18,000 nucleotides of DNA from Pseudomonadota bacterium (lineage in GTDB: Bacteria > Pseudomonadota > Gammaproteobacteria > Halothiobacillales > Halothiobacillaceae), in assembly GCA_021795795.1 (NCBI GenBank), contig JAJYPA010000116.1, positions 1 through 18,000 on the forward strand, written 5' to 3'. Position numbers and translations under genes: made by a program. Positions 7,341 through 15,525 of this stretch are shown in pieces. The stretch's first letter is position 1. Each line of letters begins with the position of its first letter. A model generated the notes under the pieces. The model did no database searches, was not told the origin of the DNA, and saw only the letters and a list, made by a program, of their open reading frames with translations.

Positions 7341-10300
7341 TAGTTGCGTCCAAGAATCATGTTGATATTGGAAATGATTGCACTGAGGTCGAGCCCCGTT
7401 CCCTCCCGCTCTTCGGTCACCAGCAGAGTCCCATTCCTGCCATCGTCCTTCTCAGGCCACGGCGGCGGAAGGATCTGCGCTTTGCGGTAGGTTGCTTGCT
7501 TGCGCTCCCAACGCTTCCTGTACTCGTCATCCGAGAGCATTCCGTTGTGCTCCCAGTACCAGACCGTGCCAGCGTCTTCGTCGCGAATTGTGAAATCGGG
7601 GAACCGCTCAACACCGTCTAGAACGAGCGGCTGTTCATACTGGTACTTGATGCCAGCAGCCTTTAGCTTGTCAGCAATGATCCACTCCGATTTTGAGCGG
7701 ACCAGGTCGCCGTTCTCCGTCAGGTAGATCAGCTTCTCATCCAGGAACACCGATTTGTTTCGAACCTTGATTTCTACCGGTGCCGACGGCACGAAGAGGT
7801 TTGTCATCCGCCTGTTGATCTCTGACGCGGCCTCTTGGCTGAAGTGCTGTAAATCCCTGAAGTCCCCTTGGTGCAGGATGACGACCTTGTCCCTCTGGCG
7901 CGTCAGCGCGGTGTAGAGCATCTCCCGCGTCAGGTTGCGGCAAGGGTTTGGAATCACCACGAAAGTCTTGCCGAACTCACTGCCCTGAGTCTTGTGAACG
8001 GTCAGGGCATACGCTAGTTCAAGGGGCGGCGTGCTTTCCTGTGAATCAAATTCCCAGGGCCTGTACTTGTAGGCAAAGCCTGGCTGCGAGGCCAACTCAA
8101 CTTCGACTTCATAGGGCGACCAGTTCCTCGCCTGAGTCTTGCGGTGCCCCGTGACGATGCCGATATCGCCGTTCGCAACGTATGCGTCGTCCTTATCCGG
8201 GTAGGTGTCACGCCCGCCCTTGTTGATGACGTTGATCACCTTGTCGCCGTAGATGATTCCCTCTGGTCCCGCAGGACTCGGAATCTTCTTCGTCCAGCCC
8301 GTTTGAGCGGCCATCTTCAGGAACGATTTCCTGAACTGCTGTTGCAGGGCGCGGTTGATGGCGGTAACACCCGCTTGGTACTGCTTGATAGGCGAAAGAA
8401 TCTGCCATGCCTCAGCCTTCTCGGATGCACCTGACCTATCCTTGTACTTGGTATTAAAGAACACAGTTGAGCCACCGCCGAACTCCGAATAGACGCCTCC
8501 CAAGGACTCCTCGAATGCAACTTCATCGGTGATCGACTTCAGCTTCAACTCAGTCTTCAACTCATCAAGTAGCAACTGTTGGAGTTGGTCAGGTTTGTTC
8601 CACCGAACCAACTTGACGTAGTTTGATTTTCCGGACGCCACGGTCTGCCAGATTTCGTCGGCACCAGCATCCAGTGGCCGACCGCTGAAGGCCTGAGCAA
8701 GCAGCACGTCGTCACGAACAACGCCCTCGTCGGCGCCTTGACGCATCGTCACGGTTAGCTCCGCGAAGTTGCCGCCCACTCGTGTCCGATGGCTATCTAT
8801 GTTGGCGGGCTTCAAGAAGTTGACGATATCCACATAAGGCCGGCCGGCACCGATCGGCGGGAGCTGCCTTGGGTCACCAACCAGCACCAACCTGTCAACG
8901 CTCTCCACTGCGTCCAACAGCGCCGCGAGCTGCTCCTCGGTCAGCATGGAGCATTCGTCAATGATGACTGTGGCGTGCACAGCCGAGCGGTCGGCGCTTC
9001 CATTGAGGTAATACCGCCCGGTCTTGCCGTCGTAGCGGTCCAGTCCATTCAAGAACTGAGCGACGGTCTTTCCTTGGCCGGCCATCCCGCTCGTCTGCTC
9101 CAGCCTGACGCGAGCTTTGCCGGTGGGCGCGAGCAGCAGGATGCCGTTGTTCTTCAGGCTTTCGATACTGCACAGCGCCTTGAGCAAAGTGCTCTTGCCC
9201 GTGCCGGCGGCTCCCATGAGCACTGACACCCCGGACTTGTAGAGCACCTCCAGGGCTGCTGACTTTTCCTTGCGCGCAGCTAGGTCGCGTTTGCTTGGCG
9301 TCGTCTCGGGGGCGCCCTTATCCTTCGTCGCATCAATCGCCGCGTCAACCAGTGCGGCCCAATTGTGATCCCCATCATTTGCCTTACGGGACTTGCGCTT
9401 GCTGATCTTGGACCTGATCAAAGTCGAGGTCTCAACGTAGCGATCCAGCTGAAACGCCTTGAGCCCGTCCTTGACCTGGACGCTCGCAATCTTGGGAGCC
9501 AGACTGTCTTCCATGATCGCGAGCGTGTCCATGTCCAACGGACACTCGGGCTGCAGCGCTCGGTCTCGTATCCGCTGAACAACCCAGGTAGCCATGAGAT
9601 AGGTATGGCCCTCGGTTCGAGCGGACTCTTCAAGGGTCAAGAGCATGGCCGCGCGTACCCGACGCTCATCAATGCCTTCGCGCACGATGCTGGGTTCGGG
9701 CAGTGGGAAGGCTTTACGGATCGATTCCGGGGGGAAAACGCCACGGTCGACGATCTCGAAGGCGACCGGATCCACTTGCAGCCGATCCTCCTCGTAGACC
9801 AAATAGGGGTTGGCCAAAATCGGTGCGTCGCCCAGCTCTATTCCAGCCCCATCTCGCTCAGTCGGTTGATACCAGCGAAGTGCTTGAGCATCGGAAAGAT
9901 TGAACCTGGCCAACAGCATTAGCAGTGCGCGCCGCTCTGCCGGCAGCTTCTCCCACTTCTTTCGCAAGTTGTCGCCGATGCCGTCTCGGAGGTAGCCCGG
10001 CAGGCTGTCCGGCTTCTTGAGCACGTCAGCCAATGCGGGCCACGGATCAAACTTCTCGCCGCCCTGGCTGGACAGGTACCAAGCCAACAGATTGCCATGC
10101 GGGAATCCGAAGGCGTTCAGGGCGGCACCCAAACCAGGGAAGGCGCCGCGGACCTCCCACAACCGGTTCAGCTCCCGATCAATCCAAGCCAGATGCTCGG
10201 CCCACGGCTCATCGGCAAGATGCTGACGCATCGCCTTGATGGCCTTTTCGATGGCCAATAAGGATGAGATGGCGCCGTCATGCGCCAGATGCTCCGTCCC

Positions 10301-11185
10301 GTACGAGTAACTGCCGAAATATTCATCCGGCGCGAATGCCGTGCAAGCAGCAAGGTCGATGGACTCGTCTGCCTCTGCAGCCTGTAGCAACTGCTGGTAG
10401 GGCAGCAAGAAGCCATCTGAATTCTTTGGGCGAATCGAATGCTCGATGCTCCGCTCCCAGAGGTAGCCGCTAATGTTGTCCTTCGGCTTCTGGCCACCCG
10501 TGTAGTGGTACTCGATTGGCTCACTGACCGACTTGACGCGCCCCACGCCAATGATCACGCGGCGCCCATCCTCAAGCATCGGCGTGCGCTTGGCATAGAA
10601 AAACACCAGCGACTCGTTCGGCTTGGCCACGCTGAAGAACGTGTCAAGGATGATTCGCTGATTGGTGCCCTCTTGGACCCAGGTCTTCTTGTCCTTTACC
10701 CAGTTCTCGTTGACGGTGAGATCCGGCTCGCGTTCGGCCTGGTAACCCAGCTGAAGGGTTTCCTTCAGACTGCTGACGCCCCACTTCTTGTTGCCCTCTA
10801 CTTGTTCGCGCAGCATCCACCGAAACGGAATGCCTGCGACCGAGTACGGGCGGATGGTGTATGGGGTGTCAGCAAAGTGCCCGTGGGTGGTCTTGGCGCT
10901 TTCTGTGTAAGGATGCTTCTTCTGCAGTGAGAGCGGGAACTTCGCCATGAAAGTCCCATGCTCATCAACGCACGGAGGATACTGGGAGCGATCCAGATGC
11001 TCGATGCTCTCGCCCGCATGCAGCAACTCAAAGGCATCGTCGCGACCAGTCGCGATCCGCGGCAGCACCATGCAGCTAGTGTTCGCGGTGCAGGTCTGGC
11101 AGAAAGTGCCCGCCCAGCCTGAGTCATGCCAAGGCACCCGAATGGTCAAATGTTGAACAGGCAGACTGCGGGCACCTTGAATCAT
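7340..11185 (-). CDS. RecD-like SF1 helicase fused to a C-terminal nuclease-like domain
   Basis: A 1281-residue protein. Residues 1-130 include HLTIRVPWHDSGW and clustered cysteines C29, C32 and C38 (plus C72) that could bind metal. A long middle region of unknown role follows. The SF1 helicase has Walker A GAAGTGKS at 658-665, IIDECSM at 741-747, GDPRQLPP at 770-777, TVHKTQGSEF at 1062-1071 and YTALTR at 1091-1096, the set typical of RecD/AAA_30 helicases. Residues 1160-1235 resemble a PD-(D/E)XK nuclease: E1167, PDF with D1197, YWEH with E1212, and K1229. It sits between a small nuclease-like gene (10-base gap) and hsdR (TAATG overlap), so it is made together with HsdR. ATG 11185 has AAAGGA about six bases upstream. 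Helicase assignment is sure; nuclease activity and a role alongside HsdR are inferred. Confidence 0.9.
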   Translation of the reverse strand: MIQGARSLPVQHLTIRVPWHDSGWAGTFCQTCTANTSCMVLPRIATGRDDAFELLHAGESIEHLDRSQYPPCVDEHGTFMAKFPLSLQKKHPYTESAKTTHGHFADTPYTIRPYSVAGIPFRWMLREQVEGNKKWGVSSLKETLQLGYQAEREPDLTVNENWVKDKKTWVQEGTNQRIILDTFFSVAKPNESLVFFYAKRTPMLEDGRRVIIGVGRVKSVSEPIEYHYTGGQKPKDNISGYLWERSIEHSIRPKNSDGFLLPYQQLLQAAEADESIDLAACTAFAPDEYFGSYSYGTEHLAHDGAISSLLAIEKAIKAMRQHLADEPWAEHLAWIDRELNRLWEVRGAFPGLGAALNAFGFPHGNLLAWYLSSQGGEKFDPWPALADVLKKPDSLPGYLRDGIGDNLRKKWEKLPAERRALLMLLARFNLSDAQALRWYQPTERDGAGIELGDAPILANPYLVYEEDRLQVDPVAFEIVDRGVFPPESIRKAFPLPEPSIVREGIDERRVRAAMLLTLEESARTEGHTYLMATWVVQRIRDRALQPECPLDMDTLAIMEDSLAPKIASVQVKDGLKAFQLDRYVETSTLIRSKISKRKSRKANDGDHNWAALVDAAIDATKDKGAPETTPSKRDLAARKEKSAALEVLYKSGVSVLMGAAGTGKSTLLKALCSIESLKNNGILLLAPTGKARVRLEQTSGMAGQGKTVAQFLNGLDRYDGKTGRYYLNGSADRSAVHATVIIDECSMLTEEQLAALLDAVESVDRLVLVGDPRQLPPIGAGRPYVDIVNFLKPANIDSHRTRVGGNFAELTVTMRQGADEGVVRDDVLLAQAFSGRPLDAGADEIWQTVASGKSNYVKLVRWNKPDQLQQLLLDELKTELKLKSITDEVAFEESLGGVYSEFGGGSTVFFNTKYKDRSGASEKAEAWQILSPIKQYQAGVTAINRALQQQFRKSFLKMAAQTGWTKKIPSPAGPEGIIYGDKVINVINKGGRDTYPDKDDAYVANGDIGIVTGHRKTQARNWSPYEVEVELASQPGFAYKYRPWEFDSQESTPPLELAYALTVHKTQGSEFGKTFVVIPNPCRNLTREMLYTALTRQRDKVVILHQGDFRDLQHFSQEAASEINRRMTNLFVPSAPVEIKVRNKSVFLDEKLIYLTENGDLVRSKSEWIIADKLKAAGIKYQYEQPLVLDGVERFPDFTIRDEDAGTVWYWEHNGMLSDDEYRKRWERKQATYRKAQILPPPWPEKDDGRNGTLLVTEEREGTGLDLSAIISNINMILGRN

Positions 11186-11195
11186 TTTTTTTCCT

Positions 11196-11798
11196 TTATC
11201 GAATTCTTTCGATGTTGCTGTTTTCCAGATCCGCGAGCGCTACGCCGTCCAAATCGGCATAGCGGTAGTGGCGTATCGTGTGATCGCGCTGCAGGTACTT
11301 GCCATCCGCATCCAGATATGGAGTCGGGTCTGGATGATTGCTTAGCACGTACTTGGTGGCCTGAATTGCGCTGCGCTTGGTGGTATAGGCATTGATCGTG
11401 GCGTGCAAAGCCTTGAGCCAATCCACACTCGCTTTTAATTGATCAGGCACATCATGTGGAATGGTCTCTGATTTGAACTCGAGACAATAGGCGTACAGCT
11501 TGCTTCTTCGCAGGTTGAACACCACGAAGTCACAACGTTTTGACCAAGGCTTGGCGGTATCGTCCAGAAAGTGAAACAAGGGCGGCGATGCGCCATTCTT
11601 TTTGGTATCCAGCTTGATCACCAAGGTCTCGCCCGTGGTCTGCAGGCTCACCTTGTACGCAATGGGCTTGCTGCCACTTTGGCCGAACACCTTCTCCTTC
11701 AACTCCACCTCGCTGCCAGTCGCCTGCAGTTCGCCGTAGTGGTTGATATTCAGATAGGACTTCAGGCAATTGAAGTAACCTTGTGCGTTCAACGCCAT
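11196..11798 (-). CDS. Small protein with PD-(D/E)XK-like core, unknown family
   Basis: A 200-residue protein of no family I recognise. Residues 88-109 read as two strands, RCDFVVFN and LYAYCLEFK, placing D90, E107 and K109 in the D...ExK arrangement of PD-(D/E)XK nucleases. Q120 follows in a helix (DQLKASVDWL), as often seen in that fold. Many inactive members of the fold also exist, so catalysis is not certain. The frame could begin upstream inside hsdS, but ATG 11798 has a perfect GGAGG nine bases before it and is the likely start. That leaves 16 bases after the hsdS stop. The TAA is ten bases before the helicase start. Tight packing suggests it works with the helicase-nuclease, perhaps as a partner subunit. 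Other options: a DNA-binding accessory or a specificity modifier of the type I complex. Confidence 0.75.
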   Translation of the reverse strand: MALNAQGYFNCLKSYLNINHYGELQATGSEVELKEKVFGQSGSKPIAYKVSLQTTGETLVIKLDTKKNGASPPLFHFLDDTAKPWSKRCDFVVFNLRRSKLYAYCLEFKSETIPHDVPDQLKASVDWLKALHATINAYTTKRSAIQATKYVLSNHPDPTPYLDADGKYLQRDHTIRHYRYADLDGVALADLENSNIERIR

Positions 11799-11807
11799 TT
11801 GGGTCTG

Positions 11808-11812
11808 CCTCC
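11808..11812 (-). promoter_or_regulatory. Ribosome binding site deciding the start of the 200-residue gene
   Basis: GGAGG on the minus strand lies nine bases before ATG 11798 and just before the end of hsdS. The reading frame stays open further upstream to about 11867, but no comparable site precedes an earlier start. This argues for the shorter protein. Confidence 0.7.
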
Positions 11813-11814
11813 AT

Positions 11815-13167
11815 TCATGAGGCAACCCCTTTGGCGAGTTGCGGAATCGCAAAACCACGCACGTCAATTTTTCCAGTGACGGCGTTGGTTATCATGGCAG
11901 AACGATACTCAGTTAGTCGATCAATAACTGACTGCGCTTTGCTACATTGAGCATCAATTACCGCTGTAGCCATATCGAGATAGCTGACTATGTTTAATTG
12001 CGTTTCTTCAGGAGGTAACGCAATTTCAAAATCCCCCAGCGTTTGCATAGTTAGCTGATTAATTGTAGACGTCAGAAAGCGCCCGGACTGAAATTTGAAC
12101 AGGGTTGAGTTGAGAACATAGTACAAAAATCGAGCATGTTTCGACCGTAAAACTGTCATGAATGCGCCGAAGGCTTGGTTGCTTACTTCCTCGGTGAGCA
12201 GTGCGCATTTCCCGATAAGCGCGCGACTCCCGTTTCGCGAACAAATCAAGATGTCGTCGACTTTTGTTATGACCTTCTTTGGTATGTTGCAGCTCACATA
12301 AACACAGTCATCAAGAGATATTTTTCCTTCTTGGACGTTGGAAGAGCGCAGAACGAGAGTGCCGCCGTCGCTTACGACGTCATCTGGCGAATAAGTTAGC
12401 CCAAGGATCAACTCACCCAAAAACTTGACCCTAGTTTCTTTCCAGCTTTGCGGAATTGAGCCGAGCCACTTAACTTTCGAATCCCTCATCGGCACCGACG
12501 GATCAAGCCCCTTGGTGACGGAGTGGCTAATGAGCGCCGTGCGCTTTTCGGCCAGCTTGTCGAGCAGCGCTTTTTTCTTTGCGATCAGGGCATCGATTTG
12601 TGCGGTTTTGAAATCGAGGAAATGGGCGATGACCTTTTGTTCTTCCACCGGCGGAACGGGTATAGGCAGAACGGACTGATAGCCTTCGCTAAATGAAGGC
12701 ACAGCTCCAGGATTGACGTGCTCGCCAAAATCAATTGTAGAGAGCCAATAAAACGCCCATTCTGGAATCACTTCTTCAGCTTCGGTGACATAGGCTGTCA
12801 TGTTGTTGTCGATACAACATACTGCCGTTGTCATTCTTCGGCGGTTTAATAAAAGCGCTGCACCAATCTTGGCATAAACAATTGCACTCTTTGGAACAAT
12901 GGTGGCTCGCAATACTCGCGCGGTTTCCTTACTGATAGTGTGCGGCGAGGCTAGTAACGTTTTGCCGTTCTCTGAAAGGCTCAAGTCTCCAACTTTGTAA
13001 AAGTAGAGCTCCTCACCTTGGACGTTCTGGTATTCGTGTGGAAAACCCGCACCGCCGAATAAGCGACCAACTTCTTTAAGGCGCCGCACATTCCAATTGT
13101 TGGGTAAGTCCCCAATCCAAGGATATTTGGTTGCTTGGTATTCAGGGTATTTCTCGAAACTGGTCAT
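11815..13167 (-). CDS. hsdS: Type I restriction enzyme, S (specificity) subunit
   Basis: A 450-residue DNA-recognition subunit with the classic two-fold layout. Target recognition domain 1 spans about 16-171, starting near YPWIGDLPNNW. Conserved repeat 1 runs from PPVEEQKVIAHFLD (172-185) through a long helix to TKGLDP. Domain 2 starts near VKWLGSIPQSW (232-242). Conserved repeat 2 runs from PPEETQLNIVSYLD (385-398) to TGKIDVRG. Each domain would read one half of a bipartite target that HsdM methylates and HsdR defends; the target cannot be read from sequence alone. The ATG at 13167 overlaps the hsdM TGA (TGATG) and has GAGG a few bases before it; a GTG one codon earlier is possible but less likely. 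The recognition domains, especially 11980-12380, are more AT-rich than the flanking genes, which fits the usual domain exchange in hsdS. Confidence 0.96.
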   Translation of the reverse strand: MTSFEKYPEYQATKYPWIGDLPNNWNVRRLKEVGRLFGGAGFPHEYQNVQGEELYFYKVGDLSLSENGKTLLASPHTISKETARVLRATIVPKSAIVYAKIGAALLLNRRRMTTAVCCIDNNMTAYVTEAEEVIPEWAFYWLSTIDFGEHVNPGAVPSFSEGYQSVLPIPVPPVEEQKVIAHFLDFKTAQIDALIAKKKALLDKLAEKRTALISHSVTKGLDPSVPMRDSKVKWLGSIPQSWKETRVKFLGELILGLTYSPDDVVSDGGTLVLRSSNVQEGKISLDDCVYVSCNIPKKVITKVDDILICSRNGSRALIGKCALLTEEVSNQAFGAFMTVLRSKHARFLYYVLNSTLFKFQSGRFLTSTINQLTMQTLGDFEIALPPEETQLNIVSYLDMATAVIDAQCSKAQSVIDRLTEYRSAMITNAVTGKIDVRGFAIPQLAKGVAS

Positions 13168-15431
13168 CACACCACCTCGCTCAGCATGGCCATGATGTCT
13201 TTTTCCAGCTGGCTGATTTCACCGGCAATCACTTCCAGCGGGCGCGGGGGCTGATAGACGTAAAAATGCCGGGTCAGCGGGATTTCGTAGCCCACCTTGG
13301 TCTTGCTGTGGTCGATCCAGGCATCCGGCACGTGCGGCAGGACTTCAGCCTTGAGGTAGTCCTCGCAGTGGTCTTTCACCAGTGCCAGCAGCTTGTCGTG
13401 GCCGGTTTCGTTGTCGTAGCCCAGCGGCAGCGGCAATTCAATGTCGTCCGGCAGGGCCACGATTTCGGTATCGCGCAGATCGGCATCGGGTTCCGGGTTG
13501 CCCTTGGCATCCAGACAGATGTCTGCCTCGGGGTCGCGCTCTGATAACGCCGCCAGGATGGCTTTCTTCACCGGCGCACCCACTTTGATGCCAGCCTCCT
13601 TCAGAGCGGCTTCGAGCACTGCCTCGAAAGCAGGGCGGTTGCGGTACAGCGTTTCACTGCCCATGCCTTGCAGTGCGACCTTGATGGCTGCCTGGGTTTC
13701 TTGGCCTGCTGCGATTTCCGCACGATAGGCCGCATCGTCTTTACGCTTCTTGCTGCTTGCCAAATTGACGAAAGCGCTCTGGTCATCCAGCTTGGCGATC
13801 CGCTCGCTGCTTACCTGAAAGTTCAAGCGCAACGGGCGCTCAACGGTGATCTTCAGGAAGCCGAATTCCCGGTTATCGAAGAGCTTGCTGCAAACCCGGC
13901 GCTCGGGCTTCCCGTCCACCAGTACTTCGCTTTCCGCATCGTGATCGTGCTCGGCGTACAGGCGCACCAGTTCCTTGATGTGGTCGTCCGAGAGCTCATT
14001 GCGCTTGTTGCCAAGGCTCTTGTCCATCTTCTTGAAGTGGCGGGTGCCGTCGATCAACTGCACCTGGCCTTGGCGATGAGTGGGCTTCTTGTTGGTGACA
14101 ATCCAGACGTAGGTGTAGATGCCCGTGTTATAGAACATCTGGTCTGGCAGGGCGACGATGGCGTCCAGCATGTCGCGCTCAATGATCCAGCGGCGAATAT
14201 TGGACTCTCCCGATCCGGCGTCCCCCGTGAACAGGGGCGAGCCATTAAACACGATGGCGATCTTGGAACCGTCACCACCGACGTTCTTGCCATCGACCAG
14301 CTTGGGCGGCTGGTGCATCTTGGAAATCATGTGCTGCAAAAAGAGCAGCGAGCCATCGTTGATGCGTGGCAAGCCTGCACCGAAACGGCCAGACAAGCCT
14401 TGGACTTCGTACTCTTCACGCACGAAATCTTCTTCCGGCTTCCACTCCACGCCAAAGGGTGGGTTGGCCAGCATGTAGTGGAATTTCTTGTCCGGGTGGC
14501 CGTCGTGCGGCACGAAGCCGTTGGTCTTGTTCTTGGCGTCCTTGATGCCCAGGGTGTCGCCATAGATCAGGTTGTTGATTGGCTCATCCTTGATCAGAAG
14601 GTCAGAGCAGCAGATGGCGTAGGACTCGGGGTTGTATTCCTGCCCAAACAACTCGATGTTTGCGTCCGGGTTGAGCCCGGTGCTGACGCCATCGCCGCAA
14701 ATGAACTTCTCTGATTCAGACAGCATGCCGCCGGTACCTGCCGTGGGGTCGTACACGCTGCGATAGATACCTTTTTGGTATATGCCGTCCTCGCCGGTAA
14801 ACAGCAATTGCACCATCAGGCGAATGACTTCTCGCGGGGTAAAGTGATCTCCGGCCTCTTCGTTGGCTTGCTCGTTGAACTTGCGCACCAGCTCTTCGAA
14901 CAGGTAGCCCATCTGCAAATTGCTGATGGTCTTGGGCGAGAGGTTGATGTCTGTCGAGCAGAACTCCTTAATGATCAGGTACAGCCGATTCGCCTCGTCC
15001 AGCTTAGCGATCTCGGTTTCAAATTCGAACTTGTCGAAGATGTCACGGGCACGCGGTGAGAAGCCCTGGATGTAAGCGATCAAGTTGCCCGCGATGTTGG
15101 GCGCATCACCCAGCAACTTCTCAAACGTGAAGCCGCTAGTGTTGAACAGATCCTGCTTGCGGTCAGTGGCGGCGATACGGGACAACGCCTTTTCCAGCGC
15201 GGGGCCGGTGATGCCTTTTTCTTCCAGGCGCTTCTTTTCGTCCAGCACCTTCTGCTTGTTTTCGGCCAGCACCAGATCGAAGCGACGCAGAACAATCAGC
15301 GGCAGCATCACGCGGCGGTACTGCGGCGGACGGTAAGGGCCACGCAGCTTGTTGGCGATATTCCAAATGAAGCCGACCAGGTTTTGATGTTGTGCGTTTC
15401 GTATATTGTTATAGGCGTAGTTCTGAGCCAT
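13167..15431 (-). CDS. hsdM: Type I restriction enzyme, M (DNA methyltransferase) subunit
   Basis: A 754-residue N6-adenine methyltransferase subunit that methylates the host target with S-adenosylmethionine and forms the core complex with HsdS. An N-terminal helical HsdM_N domain (about 10-170) is followed by HFTPREV at 196-202, the AdoMet-binding motif DPTAGTGG at 228-235 and the catalytic NPPF at 323-326. The protein is longer than many HsdM proteins, with an extended helical C-terminus (about 560-754). I chose ATG 15431 over an upstream in-frame ATG (15482) because AAGGA lies six bases before it and the upstream option has no ribosome site. It is the first gene of the five-gene restriction operon, and its stop overlaps the hsdS start. 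All catalytic motifs are intact. Confidence 0.97.
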   Translation of the reverse strand: MAQNYAYNNIRNAQHQNLVGFIWNIANKLRGPYRPPQYRRVMLPLIVLRRFDLVLAENKQKVLDEKKRLEEKGITGPALEKALSRIAATDRKQDLFNTSGFTFEKLLGDAPNIAGNLIAYIQGFSPRARDIFDKFEFETEIAKLDEANRLYLIIKEFCSTDINLSPKTISNLQMGYLFEELVRKFNEQANEEAGDHFTPREVIRLMVQLLFTGEDGIYQKGIYRSVYDPTAGTGGMLSESEKFICGDGVSTGLNPDANIELFGQEYNPESYAICCSDLLIKDEPINNLIYGDTLGIKDAKNKTNGFVPHDGHPDKKFHYMLANPPFGVEWKPEEDFVREEYEVQGLSGRFGAGLPRINDGSLLFLQHMISKMHQPPKLVDGKNVGGDGSKIAIVFNGSPLFTGDAGSGESNIRRWIIERDMLDAIVALPDQMFYNTGIYTYVWIVTNKKPTHRQGQVQLIDGTRHFKKMDKSLGNKRNELSDDHIKELVRLYAEHDHDAESEVLVDGKPERRVCSKLFDNREFGFLKITVERPLRLNFQVSSERIAKLDDQSAFVNLASSKKRKDDAAYRAEIAAGQETQAAIKVALQGMGSETLYRNRPAFEAVLEAALKEAGIKVGAPVKKAILAALSERDPEADICLDAKGNPEPDADLRDTEIVALPDDIELPLPLGYDNETGHDKLLALVKDHCEDYLKAEVLPHVPDAWIDHSKTKVGYEIPLTRHFYVYQPPRPLEVIAGEISQLEKDIMAMLSEVV

Positions 15432-15437
15432 ATCTAA

Positions 15438-15442
15438 TCCTT
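15438..15442 (-). promoter_or_regulatory. Ribosome binding site deciding the hsdM start
   Basis: AAGGA on the minus strand, six bases before ATG 15431. It supports the start MAQNYAY over the 17-residue longer form, whose ATG has no purine-rich site upstream. Confidence 0.7.
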
Positions 15443-15463
15443 GTGCGTCTCTGTGCGGTTTAT

Positions 15464-15494
15464 GCATCAATGCCGATGCCATCTATGGTTTATA
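15464..15494 (-). promoter_or_regulatory. Candidate hsdM promoter -10 box with adjacent dyad
   Basis: On the minus strand TATAAA (15489-15494) lies about 60 bases before hsdM and could be a -10 box, but I see no good -35 at 16-18 bases. Just downstream is a dyad, gcatc at 15464-15468 facing gatgc at 15475-15479, placed where a repressor could act on early transcription. Both elements are short and may be chance. The operon might instead be read through from the recombinase genes. Confidence 0.25.
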
Positions 15495-15525
15495 CAAGAG
15501 CGAAGACGCGATACTGTGACGGTTT

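Noticed and set aside
11530..11814. Alternative frame starting at ATG 11814, overlapping the end of hsdS
   Set aside because: The 200-residue frame has the better placed GGAGG and a credible fold; the alternative is a shadow.
13168..13170. GTG start for hsdS one codon before the ATG
   Set aside because: ATG at 13167 gives the usual TGATG overlap with hsdM and better spacing to GAGG.
13668..14714. Long plus-strand open frame opposite hsdM
   Set aside because: It is antisense to the conserved methyltransferase domain, has a composition of shadow type and no recognisable protein features.
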